Below, in pieces: positions 25,451 to 33,226 of a DNA stretch of 59,823 nt (the first letter of the stretch is position 1; each line of letters opens with the position of its first letter). The DNA is taken from positions 1-59,823 of the forward strand of contig JBGCGJ010000057.1 of the NCBI GenBank assembly GCA_045110675.1, written 5' to 3'. Origin of the DNA: JBALVT01 sp045110675 (GTDB lineage: Bacteria; Pseudomonadota; Gammaproteobacteria; Pseudomonadales; Halieaceae). The notes below the pieces were generated by a model, which was not told where the DNA came from, ran no database searches, and saw only the letters and a list, made by a program, of their open reading frames with translations. The position numbers were made by a program, and so were the translations under genes.

Positions 25451-26628
25451 TGCTCACCTCTGCGCAATATTGCCGCGCTGGAACACAACCCGCGGTCGTA
25501 GTTCACCATACCGTAGCCGCTGACGAGACCGACCTCCACATTGTCAATCTGGTGTTTATCGGCGCAATGATTGAGTTGGCGAAGGGCTTCCGACATGCCG
25601 AGGAAACCGCCGGCTGAGCCCGCTTGGCCCATGGATAGCTGGCCGCCGCTGGTGTTGTGCGGCAGTCCGCCTCCGTCAAAAGTTAGGGGTGTTTTCCTTA
25701 CGAAGGCGGGTGCCTCCCCCTGAGGACAGAACCCCAGGCCTTCCATTTGTAGCATGCAGATGACCGGATAGTCGTCGTAGGTTTGCAAAAATTGCATGTC
25801 GTGCGGTCCCAAATTGGCAGCGTTGTATAGCTCGTCGCGAAAAATATCCCAGCCGCCTCGATACTGCACCGGGTCTTCGCTATAAGCATTGTGCTGCTCA
25901 CCGCAGGACAGTATTTCAACCCAGGGCACTTTCAACTCACGCGCTCTGTCTATAGTGGTGACAATGAAACCGTCTGCCCCCGCGCAGGGCATAACACAGT
26001 CAAACAGGTGGATGTCTCCGGCGATGGTTGGCGCTGCCAGATAATCGGCCATGTCCAATTTTTTACTGTGAAACAACGCGTGTGAATAGTGATTGGCGTT
26101 GTAGCGCTGAGAGACGGCGATTCGGCCGAAATCTTCTCGGGTCGCTCCGTAGTTGTCCATATAGTAGCGGTTGATGAGTGAGAAGGCGGCGTTGGGGCCG
26201 GCCGATCCATAGGGGTAGGATGCATCGATGGTAAAATTACTAAAGTTGGAAACCAGATCGCCAAAGCCACCTGTACTGGCGGTGTCAGCACCAATGCACG
26301 CGATGACTTCTGCATCGCCCGCTTGAACTGCGCGCGCGGCCCGTTGCATAGCCACCACACCGGATGCGCCTCCCAAGGGGATTTGTCCCAGCCAGCGTGG
26401 CTGCAATCCGAGATGCTCGGTCAGTGTGATCACCGAATCTGGCTCGAGGGTAAAGCTCGATACCGCCAGACCGTCCACCGCAGATTTCTCCAGGCCGCAT
26501 TGGGACAACATTTCCGCCAGTGTTCTGCCGACAAACCAGGAAGTACCGCGTTCACTGACACGGCTGTAAGGCAGCGTATAGGGGGCGATTAACGCCACAC
26601 CCTCATAGTTTTGTGGTTGACGTTTCAC
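25447..26628 (-). CDS. thiolase-fold protein, predicted Ltp2-like retro-aldolase
   Basis: A 393-aa protein of the SCP2/lipid-transfer thiolase group. The usual nucleophile Cys near residue 90 is absent: the loop reads LGGASGVVAM. The usual GHP catalytic His motif reads LSMGQAGSAGG. Tyr residues in TYDDYP and GYGMVNYD are candidates for the catalytic residues used by Ltp2-type aldolases. With the adjacent DUF35 protein it is predicted to cleave a 3-hydroxyacyl-CoA into an aldehyde or ketone plus acetyl- or propionyl-CoA, not to perform thiolysis. The aldehyde would suit the array's aldehyde dehydrogenase. Overlaps neighbours by 4 bases on both sides. Confidence 0.8.
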   Translation of the reverse strand: MKRQPQNYEGVALIAPYTLPYSRVSERGTSWFVGRTLAEMLSQCGLEKSAVDGLAVSSFTLEPDSVITLTEHLGLQPRWLGQIPLGGASGVVAMQRAARAVQAGDAEVIACIGADTASTGGFGDLVSNFSNFTIDASYPYGSAGPNAAFSLINRYYMDNYGATREDFGRIAVSQRYNANHYSHALFHSKKLDMADYLAAPTIAGDIHLFDCVMPCAGADGFIVTTIDRARELKVPWVEILSCGEQHNAYSEDPVQYRGGWDIFRDELYNAANLGPHDMQFLQTYDDYPVICMLQMEGLGFCPQGEAPAFVRKTPLTFDGGGLPHNTSGGQLSMGQAGSAGGFLGMSEALRQLNHCADKHQIDNVEVGLVSGYGMVNYDRGLCSSAAILRRGEQ

Positions 26629-28289
26629 GTGCCCGTCGCCTCGGTGGCTTTTTGCTTACGCTTGCGGGCAACTAGCACGAGGCATGAATTGTCCTCAACC
26701 CAGCTTTTGGCCAGCGTCTTAATTTCGCCTCGCTGCGGCTTACCCGATGCAGTGAGCGGCAGTGCGTCGGTGAATTTTATATAGCCGGGTGCTTTGTAAT
26801 ACGCGAGTGCCCGGTAGCAGTGATCAAACAGTCGATCGGCAGTTTCGGAGGTTGCTGAATTTCCGGGTTTAAGCACTACAGCCGCGAAGACTTCATCGCC
26901 TCGAATATCGTCCGGTACTGGTGTGACGACGACCATCTCCACTTCTGCGCATTCCGACAGTGTCGCTTCCACTTCAAGAGCTGAGATATTTTCTCCACTG
27001 CGTCGGATAACATTCTTGCGCCGGTCGACAAAGTGCATCGACCCATCAGATCCTACTCTTACGACGTCACCGGTGTGCAGCCAGCCATCGGCCAGAGCTT
27101 CCTGTGTTGCCTCTTCGTTTTTCAGATAGCCTGAGAAGAATCCTCGCCAGGGATCTTCACCCTTGAGCCGAACAAGAAGTTCACCTTGCTCGCCGCGCTC
27201 GACGTCGTGCCCCGCTTCGTCGATCAGTCGGTATTCGAGAGAGTCTTCTGGTCGACCGAAGCAGCTGGTGCCCACATGCCGCGGTTCAGTGTTCGCGATG
27301 ACGCAACCGCCTGTTCCTGACTCCGTCATTGCCCAGGCTTCTATTAAGGGAAAGCCAAAACGCTGTTCAAAGACCGCGTGGTGTTTGGGATTAACCCCCG
27401 CCCCAAAACCGAATTTGATCTGGTCGCCGAAATCTTCATCTGCTCGAGGTTCACTATTGAGCAACATGGCGGGCATCACGCCTAAGTAGTGCAGAACAGT
27501 GGCTTTGGATTCTCGAACACTCTGCCACCAGCTGGAAGGGTGGAAACGATCGAGTTGCACGACGCAGCCACCGGTAACAACCATGCCCATAGTGGAGCAG
27601 GCCATAGCATTCATGTGGACCATCGGCAGGGGCGTGATCAGTCGTTCGACGCCCGGTTCCAGTTTGCACAAGCCTCCGAGATCCCGATACCAGCGACCTG
27701 CCTGGAGGTAATACTCATTGTTCACAACGCAACCTTTGGGCTTACCGGTGCTGCCGGAGGTGTAGAGCAGGGCGCACTCAGTTGCACTAGTGGCATCTGA
27801 TTTCTCCTCTGCGGGGGTGCTTGGCTTGGGGATTTCCGACAGCTCGTCTAACCCCACTACAGGTATTTGGATACCAACGGAGCTGGCGGCGTTTTCCATG
27901 CTCTGCTTTTTATCGGGCAGTGCCACCGCCAGACAAGATTCACTGTGTTGTAGCAAGTAGCCCATTTCAGCGGCAGACATATCGCCGTTTATGGGTACCA
28001 CGCTGGCGCCGAGCCCGTTGAGGGCAAACCAGTGGAAAAAGAACTCCGCACGATTGTCCAGCAGAATCGCCACGCGGTGGCCAATTCCGTAGCCGGCGGA
28101 GTGATAGTGCTGCTGCACTTTTAAAATCTGTTCTTCAGCTTCTCGGTAACTGAAATCAACTGAGCAGTCGCTATAGCTGCTGCAGGCAGCCAGAGGGATA
28201 TGGAGAAAGGGTCGATCGGACCATTTATCTGCAGCCGCCATAATGGCAGCGAAGGGAGTCATAATACTGTCGTCGTCAATCTTGCTCAT
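26625..28289 (-). CDS. acyl-CoA ligase (AMP-binding, ANL superfamily)
   Basis: ATP-dependent acid:CoA ligase, 554 aa, first gene of the array. The P-loop is LLYTSGSTGKPKG; the A5-type motif is EAWAMTESGTGG, the A7 Asp lies in LADGWLHTGDVVRV, the hinge in FVDRRKNVIRRSGENIS, and the C-terminal catalytic Lys in LTASGKPQR. It would activate an aromatic or phenylpropanoid-type acid for side-chain shortening. The start has no other good choice. The first 3 codons of the next gene overlap its end by 4 bases. A divergent MarR gene begins 127 bases away. Confidence 0.92.
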   Translation of the reverse strand: MSKIDDDSIMTPFAAIMAAADKWSDRPFLHIPLAACSSYSDCSVDFSYREAEEQILKVQQHYHSAGYGIGHRVAILLDNRAEFFFHWFALNGLGASVVPINGDMSAAEMGYLLQHSESCLAVALPDKKQSMENAASSVGIQIPVVGLDELSEIPKPSTPAEEKSDATSATECALLYTSGSTGKPKGCVVNNEYYLQAGRWYRDLGGLCKLEPGVERLITPLPMVHMNAMACSTMGMVVTGGCVVQLDRFHPSSWWQSVRESKATVLHYLGVMPAMLLNSEPRADEDFGDQIKFGFGAGVNPKHHAVFEQRFGFPLIEAWAMTESGTGGCVIANTEPRHVGTSCFGRPEDSLEYRLIDEAGHDVERGEQGELLVRLKGEDPWRGFFSGYLKNEEATQEALADGWLHTGDVVRVGSDGSMHFVDRRKNVIRRSGENISALEVEATLSECAEVEMVVVTPVPDDIRGDEVFAAVVLKPGNSATSETADRLFDHCYRALAYYKAPGYIKFTDALPLTASGKPQRGEIKTLAKSWVEDNSCLVLVARKRKQKATEATGT

Positions 28290-28324
28290 GCTGCCACTCC
28301 CGAGAAGCTAGCTTGTCTTGATAA

Positions 28325-28360
28325 TGCGTCAAATTAGATTACGCAATAAATATATTATAT
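28325..28360. promoter_or_regulatory. divergent control region between acyl-CoA ligase and marR
   Basis: The 127-bp gap between the ligase start (28289) and the marR start (28417) is A/T-rich in its centre. TGCGT (28325-28329) and ACGCA (28341-28345) form inverted arms around an 11-base centre, a plausible MarR-type operator. TATATTATAT at 28351-28360 could serve as a -10 region. The arms are short and the match could be chance. Confidence 0.35.
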
Positions 28361-28416
28361 GGTAATGTATTAGTCTAGACGGGTACTGGCCACTAGTCAA
28401 ATATGAAAAATCCATT

Positions 28417-28884
28417 ATGAAAACTGATTCAACCGAAGATATTGTTGAGCGCTATTGTCCGCCGGAGCTGAGTAATCTCGTTTCCTTTCAGATAAGACTT
28501 GCGCAGCTAGCGGTGTCGCGTGTGTTCAATGAATACATGCAGGAAACGGGGCTTTCCCACGTGCAGTATTCATCTCTGCGTATCATTGCTGCCAATGATG
28601 GCATCACCCAGAAGGATTTAGCGCTGGCATCCGGTACGCCGCAAACCGTGATGGTTGGCTGTCTCAGTCAGTTGGAAAAAATGGGCTTGATAGAACGCAA
28701 CCGTTCCGAGTCCGATAGGCGCAACTACCATATCGATCTGACAAAGGCCGGTTCGAAGTTGTTGAAACGATACAGCGACACTTCCGGTCAAGCGCATGAC
28801 GCGCTCGTCGAGGGGTTAAGCGAATCTGAAATCACGGTGTTGATGAAGGCGCTTAAGCACATAGCCCGAAAAAATCGGGACTAG
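28417..28884 (+). CDS. MarR-family transcriptional regulator
   Basis: MarR regulator, 155 aa. The winged helix is clear: ITQKDLALASGTPQTVMVGCLSQLEKMGLIER is the helix-turn-helix, and RSESDRRNYHIDLTKAG is the wing with its conserved Asp-Arg-Arg. Flanking helices form the dimer. It is divergent from the aromatic array that starts with the acyl-CoA ligase, so it probably represses that array until an aryl-CoA or aromatic acid binds. The gene converges on the kynureninase-like gene with only 2 bases between the stop codons. Confidence 0.92.
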   Translation: MKTDSTEDIVERYCPPELSNLVSFQIRLAQLAVSRVFNEYMQETGLSHVQYSSLRIIAANDGITQKDLALASGTPQTVMVGCLSQLEKMGLIERNRSESDRRNYHIDLTKAGSKLLKRYSDTSGQAHDALVEGLSESEITVLMKALKHIARKNRD

Positions 28885-28886
28885 GT

Positions 28887-29993
28887 TTAGTACTTAAAGC
28901 AGTCGATCAGCACCTCCATCTCCGCGCCAGTATTGTAAATATGCGGAGACAATCGAAACCCCGTCGATCTCTCATCGAATCTAACGCTGGCCTGCTGCAG
29001 CCTTTCTTTTATCGCGGCTTGGCGATCACCGAAGTTCAATATTATTGTTCCTCCCCTTCGAGACGCATCCGCAGGAGACACCGCAGTGCCGCCAGGTACA
29101 CTACTGAGAAGCATCTCAGTCAATGCAGTGTTGTGCTGTTGAATCCGCTCGATACCCATGTTCTGCATTACCTTCAGACTAGATGCTGCGAGTACATAGG
29201 GGAGTACTGAGGGTGTACCTCCCCAAAAACGCAACGCGCCTGCAGCGTAGCGAAAGTCGTGGATGTTAAATTCGAAGGGGTTCTCGTGTGAGAACCAGCC
29301 GACGTCAACCGGCTGGCAGCGTTCTACCAAATCTGGATTGACCCATAAAAAACCTGCTCCCGGACCACCGCATAACCACTTCACGCAGGACCCCAAGGCA
29401 ACATCAGCGTGCCATTCCTGCAAATCAATGGGTACTACACCCACCGCCTGACACATGTCGACGATAGAGACGATATCCCTGGCTTTCGTGAGTGCGGTAA
29501 TTTTATCCACGGGTAATCGCGTACCCGAATTCGAGTAAACCTGGGTAATTAAGCTGCAGCAAACATCGTCTGTAAGATATTCCTGCCAAACGTTCAGGTC
29601 TGTAGTGTCCGCGCTCGCCGGGATCATGCGAATATCGAAACCGGACTTTTGCGCCTGAGACAGAACGAAACCCATGGAGGGAAAATCCTGCTCGGTCATC
29701 ACAATCACGTTTTTGTTCGTAGCTCGGGGCAGGGCCTGAACTACTTTGGTCAGAGCGCTTGAGAGATTGACCTGCGGGCAAAAGTCTTCGGCTTGTGCAT
29801 TGAGTAGTGTCGCCAGTTCATCGCGAAAAGATTCTATCTGTTCGATCCACAAAGGCCAGACTTCGGCGTCGCCATGCTCCCAGTGCTCAAAGAACCCGTT
29901 GGCGATGCTGTCCCTCGCGCCGACCGGCGGTCTACCCACTGAGTGGTTCAGCAGGTAAATACCATCGTGCGGAATAAATTTTGAAGCGTCCAT
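28887..29993 (-). CDS. kynureninase-like PLP enzyme (aminotransferase class V fold)
   Basis: Fold-type I PLP enzyme, 368 aa. Kynureninase-like landmarks: the N-terminal IYLLNHSVGRPP (compare YLDGNSLG), Asp179 in DMCQAVGVVPIDLQEW pairing with the pyridine nitrogen, the Schiff-base Lys205 in GSCVKWLCGGPGAGFL, then VGWFSHENPF and GGTPSV, and RLSPHIYN near the end. The usual His of the D-x-AH motif is Gln here and the protein is shorter than standard kynureninase (over 400 aa). It may therefore act on a related beta-aryl-keto amino acid, or be a lyase/epimerase of the same fold. It lies 8 bases downstream of the PrnB-like gene, pointing to consecutive steps. Confidence 0.75.
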   Translation of the reverse strand: MDASKFIPHDGIYLLNHSVGRPPVGARDSIANGFFEHWEHGDAEVWPLWIEQIESFRDELATLLNAQAEDFCPQVNLSSALTKVVQALPRATNKNVIVMTEQDFPSMGFVLSQAQKSGFDIRMIPASADTTDLNVWQEYLTDDVCCSLITQVYSNSGTRLPVDKITALTKARDIVSIVDMCQAVGVVPIDLQEWHADVALGSCVKWLCGGPGAGFLWVNPDLVERCQPVDVGWFSHENPFEFNIHDFRYAAGALRFWGGTPSVLPYVLAASSLKVMQNMGIERIQQHNTALTEMLLSSVPGGTAVSPADASRRGGTIILNFGDRQAAIKERLQQASVRFDERSTGFRLSPHIYNTGAEMEVLIDCFKY

Positions 29994-30001
29994 ACTCTGG
30001 C

Positions 30002-31174
30002 CTATTTGAGGGCGTCGCGCAGTGTCTGAAAATCCTCATACCGTGAGGGAATATCGTCACGGGGAGCGGCCATGCGCAGATCTTTCAATTTCTCCAAAGA
30101 TCGCAGTAGCACCGGTAGCGGTGGCCCGCTGGCGGTAATATTGTCCATGTGCTTTTCTTCGATGCCGCTGGAGGGCTTTTCAATAAACTTCGACACCAGT
30201 TGATCGTGGTGCTGAGCTGCAGTAGCGCCGTGGGCTTCGCAAACTTCCAGAAACATGCGTCCATTCTTTTGGAACCAGGAAGACGTAGTGCTACCGGGTA
30301 TGGCATCCAGGAGTTCATCCAGCAAGGTGCGCCTGCGCATGGCATCGCGCAGGCGAGCCTGGTCTTCAGGCATCATGTACAGAAACTTATCTACCAGCAG
30401 TTGCGAGTAGGACAGGTTGTTCGCATCGCACAAACCGAGCAGCATATCGATCTCGTTAATACCTGCGAAGTCCCCGGCGTTTGCACCGCGATAGACATGA
30501 AGTCCAACGCGATAGGGTTTGTAGTAGGGTCGGACAGAGAAGAAAAATGCATCGGTATCGAGCTGTTCGTACAACTCGGCGTTGATCTTAAACACGTCCT
30601 GTAAGGCAATTTTGGCGTCCATCAACAAGTGGTAACTTACTGGGTGAGATATCCCCAGTGGCAGGCATCTGACCAGTGCATCGGCCGCCCTTTTGTAAGC
30701 CAGTACGCCGCGTGTGTTGTACTCGAGAAATACAGTTTCTGCATCCAGGGAGGTGAACGTTTTGTAAATGCCATCTCTTGCGAAGTTGTGAGTGGCCAAG
30801 TGACTGGTGGCAAAACGGGGTGAAAGACCCAGTGATGTGCCCAGCTGCATGGCCAGACCCGAAGCTTCTACCAAGGGTGAAGTGGTTTCCCGCGAAGGCT
30901 CGGTTATCTCGTGACGACGACACGAAGCCATAAACAGGCCGACGTTGCCCAGCAGATCAAAAGCCTGTTCGAAGCCCTCATCGGTGTTTCCTTCCGCAAG
31001 CAACTTCACTATGTAGCTGTTTCCTTCAGCCACCATGGTCTTTTTGATGTCTTCTCCGAGTCCCTGGGTATTTGAACGGTCTTCCTGTACAGCGTAGAGA
31101 CCTTCAAGCTCTGTATTGATCTGCATGAAGTTGCTACGAATCCATTTGTCGAAATTTTCTACCCGTATATTCAC
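30002..31174 (-). CDS. PrnB/indoleamine-dioxygenase-like heme protein
   Basis: A 390-aa, mostly helical protein that I read as a member of the PrnB family (formerly DUF1864), within the heme-dependent tryptophan/indoleamine dioxygenase superfamily. Supporting signs are FFFSVRPYYKPYRVG near the middle (the superfamily's F..xRP substrate/heme region), GINEIDMLLGL, and a C-terminal AAQHHDQLVSKF, whose His322/323 are candidates for the axial heme ligand. PrnB itself rearranges 7-chlorotryptophan in pyrrolnitrin synthesis, but no halogenase is present here, so the substrate is probably another indole. The start is GTG at 31174 overlapping the marR stop by 4 bases. The family assignment is from motif reading. 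Confidence 0.68.
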   Translation of the reverse strand: MNIRVENFDKWIRSNFMQINTELEGLYAVQEDRSNTQGLGEDIKKTMVAEGNSYIVKLLAEGNTDEGFEQAFDLLGNVGLFMASCRRHEITEPSRETTSPLVEASGLAMQLGTSLGLSPRFATSHLATHNFARDGIYKTFTSLDAETVFLEYNTRGVLAYKRAADALVRCLPLGISHPVSYHLLMDAKIALQDVFKINAELYEQLDTDAFFFSVRPYYKPYRVGLHVYRGANAGDFAGINEIDMLLGLCDANNLSYSQLLVDKFLYMMPEDQARLRDAMRRRTLLDELLDAIPGSTTSSWFQKNGRMFLEVCEAHGATAAQHHDQLVSKFIEKPSSGIEEKHMDNITASGPPLPVLLRSLEKLKDLRMAAPRDDIPSRYEDFQTLRDALK

Positions 31175-31647
31175 GATGTCACCTCTTTCTCACTGTCGTT
31201 TGATACCGCTCCCTGGAACTTTTTGAGAAGCCTCAGAAACGTGTTTCTGTCATTCTTACCCATTTTTTGGGTGATGTGGTTTTCTAGTTTAAGTACGTTG
31301 TCCTCGAGTTTTTCTACCAATTTCTTTCCTGCCTTGGTCAGATGAATAGCGTGCGCTCTGCGGTCTCCCTCGTACGGGAGGCGCTGTACCCACTTTTGCT
31401 TTTCACAGTGATCGATAATCGGCACCATAGTTGACCGATCTAGCATCACGGCGTTGGCAAGCGCTCCTTGTTTTTGTCCTGGATTTTTGTCGATGAGAGA
31501 CAGAATGACGAACAATCCGGGTGTGACATTGGTGTGACTGAATTCATCGAGTGCTTTCTCGGTGAGAATCTGTCCGATTCGCATTTCCACCAAAACCATG
31601 TCCGGCAGTATGCCCAGCTCGAGTCTGTTGCTTTGGTCTTTTGGCAT
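31171..31647 (-). CDS. MarR-family regulator of the PrnB-like unit
   Basis: MarR regulator, 158 aa. The helix-turn-helix is QKQGALANAVMLDRSTMVPIIDH, and the wing is LPYEGDRRAHAIHLTKAG with the conserved Asp-Arg-Arg. It is the first gene of a three-gene unit: its stop overlaps the PrnB-like start (GTGA). A perfect 17-bp palindrome lies 23 bases upstream of its start codon, a good candidate operator for autoregulation of the whole unit. AAGG is the ribosome site, about 6 bases before ATG. The ligand may be the substrate of the PrnB-like enzyme. Confidence 0.92.
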   Translation of the reverse strand: MPKDQSNRLELGILPDMVLVEMRIGQILTEKALDEFSHTNVTPGLFVILSLIDKNPGQKQGALANAVMLDRSTMVPIIDHCEKQKWVQRLPYEGDRRAHAIHLTKAGKKLVEKLEDNVLKLENHITQKMGKNDRNTFLRLLKKFQGAVSNDSEKEVTS

Positions 31648-31669
31648 TGGGTGCCTTATTTATGTTTGA

Positions 31670-31686
31670 TATCCAACTATTGGATA
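31670..31686. promoter_or_regulatory. predicted MarR operator, perfect palindrome TATCCAA-CTA-TTGGATA
   Basis: Seven-bp arms at 31670-31676 and 31680-31686 with a 3-base centre form a perfect 17-bp inverted repeat, the usual size of a MarR dimer site. It lies 23 bases upstream of the marR start, within the A/T-rich promoter region, where binding would block RNA polymerase. The aldehyde dehydrogenase gene on the other side ends at 31733, so the site serves only the marR transcript. Confidence 0.65.
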
Positions 31687-31732
31687 CAATACATAATTCT
31701 AAAGATGGGCGCAATAGTGGTGGGAGTGGGGA

Positions 31733-33226
31733 TTAAAGCTTGGCGATAACCGATTTTAGCTCTGTATATTGCAACAGCGCCTCATAGCCGTTCTCGCGAC
31801 CCCAACCGGATTGTTTGTAGCCGCCGAAAGGTACCGCCATATCCGGGATGCCGTGGCAGTTAATCCACAATATTCCGGCTTTTATTTCAGCTGCGGTCTT
31901 GTGTGCCCGACTGATATCGCGTGTCCAGATACTAGCGGCCAATCCGTATTGGTTGTCGTTGGCGATGGCTGATATATCGTCTGTGGAACTGAAGGGCATC
32001 ACGACTAATACAGGCCCAAATATTTCTTCACTGACTATTTCCATGCTGTGATGGGTATCGGCAAAAACAGTCGGTTCCAGAAAGTAGCCTTCCCCGTCTT
32101 TGATCAGTTCACCCCCTGTGACGAGTCTTGCTCCGGATGCTCGTCCAGATTCAATCATCTGGCAAACGGAGTTGAGGTGCTTTTTCGAAATAAGCGGCCC
32201 CATATCCAGACCTTCAGTGGTTGATGGCCCCACCTTCATGTTTTTGGCGATGTCGGCGATGCCGTCCACTACTTTCTCGTAGACGGAGTCGTGTACATAG
32301 AGCCGGGAACCTGCAACGCAGATTTGCCCTGCATTGGAGAAAATGCCTTCTGCTGCGCCGGGAATGGCTTGTTCAAGATCCGCATCTTCGAAAATGATCA
32401 CCGGAGACTTGCCACCTAACTCCAGGGACACTTTTTTGAGATTGCCTTTTGCCGCGTCAATAATACTTTTACCCACTTGCGTCGATCCGGTAAAAGAAAT
32501 TTTGTCTACATCGGCATGCTCCGCCAACAGTTGGCCGACAGTCGAGCCGCCGCCCAGCAGAATATTAAAAACGCCCGCCGGTATCCCAGCTTCAATGAGA
32601 ATTTCACCCAAGCGCACTGCCGATAACGGAGTTTCACTGGCGGGTTTCAAAATACAGCTGCAGCCAGCGGCGAGTGCTGGTGCTACCTTCCATGCGGTTT
32701 GTACCAGGGGCCCGTTCCAGGGTACGACAAGTGCCGCAACCCCTATGGGCTCACGTCGGGTATAAATATGAAAGTCCTGATCGGGCACAATGGATAGCTG
32801 TTTGGTACTGCCCTCTATTTTCGTACACCATCCCGCGAAGTAGCGGAAGCAGTCGGCGGCGAAGGGAATTTCTCCATTGCGCGCCCCGGCGAAGGTTTTT
32901 CCAGCGTCGAGCATTTCCAGCTCCGCCACTTCGTCGCCGTATTGTTCCAGCAGGTCGGCAGCACGCCAGAGTATTTTTCCTCTGGCTGCGGGCGTTAATC
33001 CTGTCCATGCACCCGTGTCAAAGGAATGTCTCGCCGCAGCAATGGCGCGCTCCGTGTCTTCGCGAGTCGCGCTGGCCGCTCGACTAATCACATGCCCGGA
33101 GGACGGGTTGTAAACATCCGAGGTGCTGCCATCGGAGGCCTGAACCCATCGGCCGTCTATCAACAACGCTTGCGAGTCAGCCAGTCTTTTCGCCACTGAC
33201 GGTGTGTAGTTATAGCCTGCTGGCAT
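31733..33226 (-). CDS. NAD(P) aldehyde dehydrogenase
   Basis: Aldehyde dehydrogenase, 497 aa. Catalytic Glu269 lies in SLELGGKSPVI and nucleophile Cys303 in SNAGQICVAGSR; PWNGPL at 169-174 carries the oxyanion Asn. The closest overall style is the phenylacetaldehyde/betaine-aldehyde type. Its ATG shares one base with the TGA of the aminotransferase gene upstream (TGATG), so translation is coupled. In the order aminotransferase, TPP decarboxylase, aldehyde dehydrogenase it would oxidise the aldehyde formed by decarboxylation of a 2-oxo acid, as in phenylpyruvate or indolepyruvate catabolism. That reading is inference. Confidence 0.92.
   Translation of the reverse strand: MPAGYNYTPSVAKRLADSQALLIDGRWVQASDGSTSDVYNPSSGHVISRAASATREDTERAIAAARHSFDTGAWTGLTPAARGKILWRAADLLEQYGDEVAELEMLDAGKTFAGARNGEIPFAADCFRYFAGWCTKIEGSTKQLSIVPDQDFHIYTRREPIGVAALVVPWNGPLVQTAWKVAPALAAGCSCILKPASETPLSAVRLGEILIEAGIPAGVFNILLGGGSTVGQLLAEHADVDKISFTGSTQVGKSIIDAAKGNLKKVSLELGGKSPVIIFEDADLEQAIPGAAEGIFSNAGQICVAGSRLYVHDSVYEKVVDGIADIAKNMKVGPSTTEGLDMGPLISKKHLNSVCQMIESGRASGARLVTGGELIKDGEGYFLEPTVFADTHHSMEIVSEEIFGPVLVVMPFSSTDDISAIANDNQYGLAASIWTRDISRAHKTAAEIKAGILWINCHGIPDMAVPFGGYKQSGWGRENGYEALLQYTELKSVIAKL

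Noticed and set aside
25447..26628. Annotation of the thiolase-fold protein as acetyl-CoA acetyltransferase
   Set aside because: The nucleophilic Cys and the GHP-motif His are missing, so the standard reaction is not supported.
28887..31174. A pyrrolnitrin (prnABCD) biosynthesis cluster, suggested by the PrnB-like protein
   Set aside because: No PrnA or PrnC halogenase and no PrnD-type monocomponent Rieske oxygenase is present; the only Rieske enzyme here is an alpha/beta type in a separate array.
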